A stretch of 64,000 bases of DNA from NCBI GenBank assembly GCA_012845835.1, contig JABAKD010000006.1, positions 8,050,637 through 8,114,636 on the forward strand, in the 5' to 3' direction. Positions within the stretch are counted from its first letter, which is position 1. Each line of letters starts with the position of its first letter. The translations under genes were made by a program, and so were the position numbers. Shown piece by piece: positions 60,303 through 63,300 of the stretch. The notes under the pieces are model-generated. The model saw only the letters and a list, made by a program, of their open reading frames with translations. It searched no databases and was not told the DNA's origin. Source of the DNA: Undaria pinnatifida (lineage: Eukaryota > Sar > Phaeophyceae > Laminariales > Alariaceae).

Positions 60303-63300
60303 ATGGTAGTAGTAGTAATAGTTGTTGAATAAGGTTACGATTACGACTATTTCGTGAATATTACTATTATGATTATGCATTAACCCCGAAGAAGCCCGTG
60401 CCACCTATTTCCGTCACTCGACCACCTCGTACCTGCCGGGAGACACAAAAAAACGCCACATCGCGAAAACAAACACGTCACTGCATAGGAATTATCTTCA
60501 CATCACACCTTTATTTCCTCCATTTTTTTTTAGTCCTCCGTCGAATTGGAAAAAGAAAAGGGAGCCCATTTGTTTCACGCCTCCATGAATTGGAAAAAAA
60601 TGAATATTAACCCCACCACACTTCCACTAGTGTGTGGCGTGTCGATTTAACTTGGCAACAGTAACGCAAGCAACCGCGACCGGCGGCCGTAGCAACGCCA
60701 CATCGACACCCAGTGCACGCAGTGTCCATGATGATCATGATGATTCACCCCATAATATACATATACCAGCCCTGTAGTCACAACTAGCGTAGGTCATGGT
60801 GTTAACTACAGCGCAACCCGCCGCCCCCACCCCCCCCCCCTTTCCCCTTCCCGCTCCTCCCAGCCCGTGTCCCTACCCCCGCTTCTCGTGTCCTGCCCCC
60901 CACGCGTCTACAGCCATGAGCTGGTTGATGAGGTCGTTGCCCTGTTTGGCGAAATTTCACGTCGCCTTAACAGAAGCCTGAGTTAACCCCTTCAGACCCC
61001 CCCCCAAAAAACCCTCCCAATACATATTCCAAGTAATTTGTCTCCAAAAAAGGTTTTCCAGTTGTAAAGGCGTTAAGTAACTACCTGTAATGTATTGTAA
61101 TAGCCAATTGACGACTATTACAAGGGAAGATAAGTAATCGGGGCCAGCTACTGGTTACAAAAAAAGGAGAATATGCAAGTTGCGGGGTGCATCGTAGGTT
61201 CTGATTACTGCGGTCCTCCGTAAAACTCGGTGAATTACTATTTGTATAACTTGCTATTAGTATACAGTAGAGATCCCCAATAAGGCGGTCTGAATAAGGC
61301 GGTATCCCTGTATAAGGCGGTCAAAATCGCTTGGCGCAACTGAGGAATTGCGCTCATTAGCATACAGTAGAGATCCCCCAATAGGACGGTATCCCTATAT
61401 AAGGCGGTCAAAATCGCTTGGCGCAACTGGAGTATTGCACTCATATCCTGGAATTAGTGAGGTGGCTTCCTCCTATAAGGTGGTCATACTGCTCTCGCAC
61501 ACCACCGCCGTACTCGTGAACCCATACTGTAGTCCGTCAAGCCACAGCCAAACGATCTGAAGAGCGCAACCCGCGACTCCCCCCCCCTTCTCCGAGTGCC
61601 CCAAAAAATATCTACTAATGGCAGGAACAGTGCGCTGCGTCTCGAAAAGGATGCGGGGGAAACGGCCAAGTGACTGAGGCAAGCAACCAACGAGTACACC
61701 CTCCGCCCGCCGTAATTGTGTGAAAGAAACGTGACGAGACTCCAAATGTTGGAGGTGCCTATCAGGAGTTGGAATGGTGCTCCGTCTCAAAAGGGATGCA
61801 TACTCAATAGTCAAATGACCAAGGCAAGCAACAAATCAGTACCCCCCCCCCCCATCCTCCCCCCATTCCCTCTCCCCTTCCTCCTTCCCCCCCCCTTCCC
61901 CCTTCCCCTTCCCTCAGCCCTCCCTCCGTCCCTCTTCCGGCTTACCCTGCCCCTTTCTCGTCCCCTTTCCCCCACGCGTCCACCTCCACGAGCTGCTTGA
62001 TCAGCTCGTCGTTCTGCTTGGCGAAGTTCCAGGCCGTCTTGACCGACGCCTGGATTTTTCCGGAGACGAGGAAGCCAGGCAGCAAGGCTAGGACGCTGTT
62101 GGGGCGGTGCAGAGACACCACGAAGTACTTCAGGGCCGCCATCTCCTTGTCCTCGATGATGTCCTCCTTGCGCATCGTGTCAACCACCTGGGATATCAGA
62201 CGCACGCGTTCATATCCGGGGGGGGGCACTAAGCAGGCTCTTCTCCCCCCTCCCCACTACGACACGCGCCTTCACCGTATATCGCGAGAAGATTTTATCC
62301 CTTCCTTCCCTCGTCGACTCGCATCGAGTTGTGCCTACCCACACTACAAAGCGCTCTCGGCAGTTGATGTCTCTGGCAAATAAAAATCGCCATACCGAGA
62401 GAGCTTTGAATTCCTGACTCCAACCTTAGTAGTGTTCGAGGTTGACCACTACATCACCGGGGCGACCGCATTAGGACCTAGCGAATGCCATGGCACGTCT
62501 CAAAGGCACTGGGCAGTTAGTTCTTCCCTAGAGGAGACCAGTCAGGGGAGCGAGCACACAACAAAAAAAAATAGAAAAACGGAGCCACACTCCTAGAAAG
62601 GTAAAAAACAACAAAAGCGAATCGGAGCGCGTTGTGATCTCCGTGCGAATCGAAAAAAATACGTTTTTTTTCCCCCAACTTGTTTGTACTCGGTTTAAAC
62701 CCACCCCGCCCTCCGCTGTCTGGCTCCTTTTTAAAAAAAATGGGTGGGTAATATATATATATATATATATATATACTGGCATATGTATTTATTTGAGTGC
62801 GCGCTCCTCTGGCCCAGCCAGAGTCAGATTTGTTTTGGCCAAAACGTGCTGTTGTACCCCTGTTGTCCAAAAGATAAAATATGCACACCTAGGGGTGTGT
62901 ACAGGCGATGGACCCCCAGGGGTGTATATAAGCGATGCACACCCCCAGGGGTGTGTATAAGCGATGCACCCCCAGGGGTGTACATAAGCGATACACCCCT
63001 ACTTGACATAATACTAAACCAGTACACCGATATACCACCTGGTACCAGGTTCCAACCCGATCCAGAAGCCTAAGCCTCAAACCTAGCCCGAAAACCATAG
63101 GGGGTGGGATCAGGGCGTGTATATAAAATGCAATACTTTGGATAGGGGTGCATGGCGTATATACACCCCTCGGGGTGTATGGCTCATCTTTACGCCGGTC
63201 GTCGCACGCGCTTACAAGGGCACGATGGCGCTGCCAGAAGAAATCGAGGAGTGCCGCGCGCTCACCTCGTTCCACACGTACGCGAAGCGGAAGTGCTTCT

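Noticed and set aside
60140-60404. Poly-Val, poly-Ser and poly-Tyr frames
   Set aside because: Translations of a pure AGT trinucleotide repeat.
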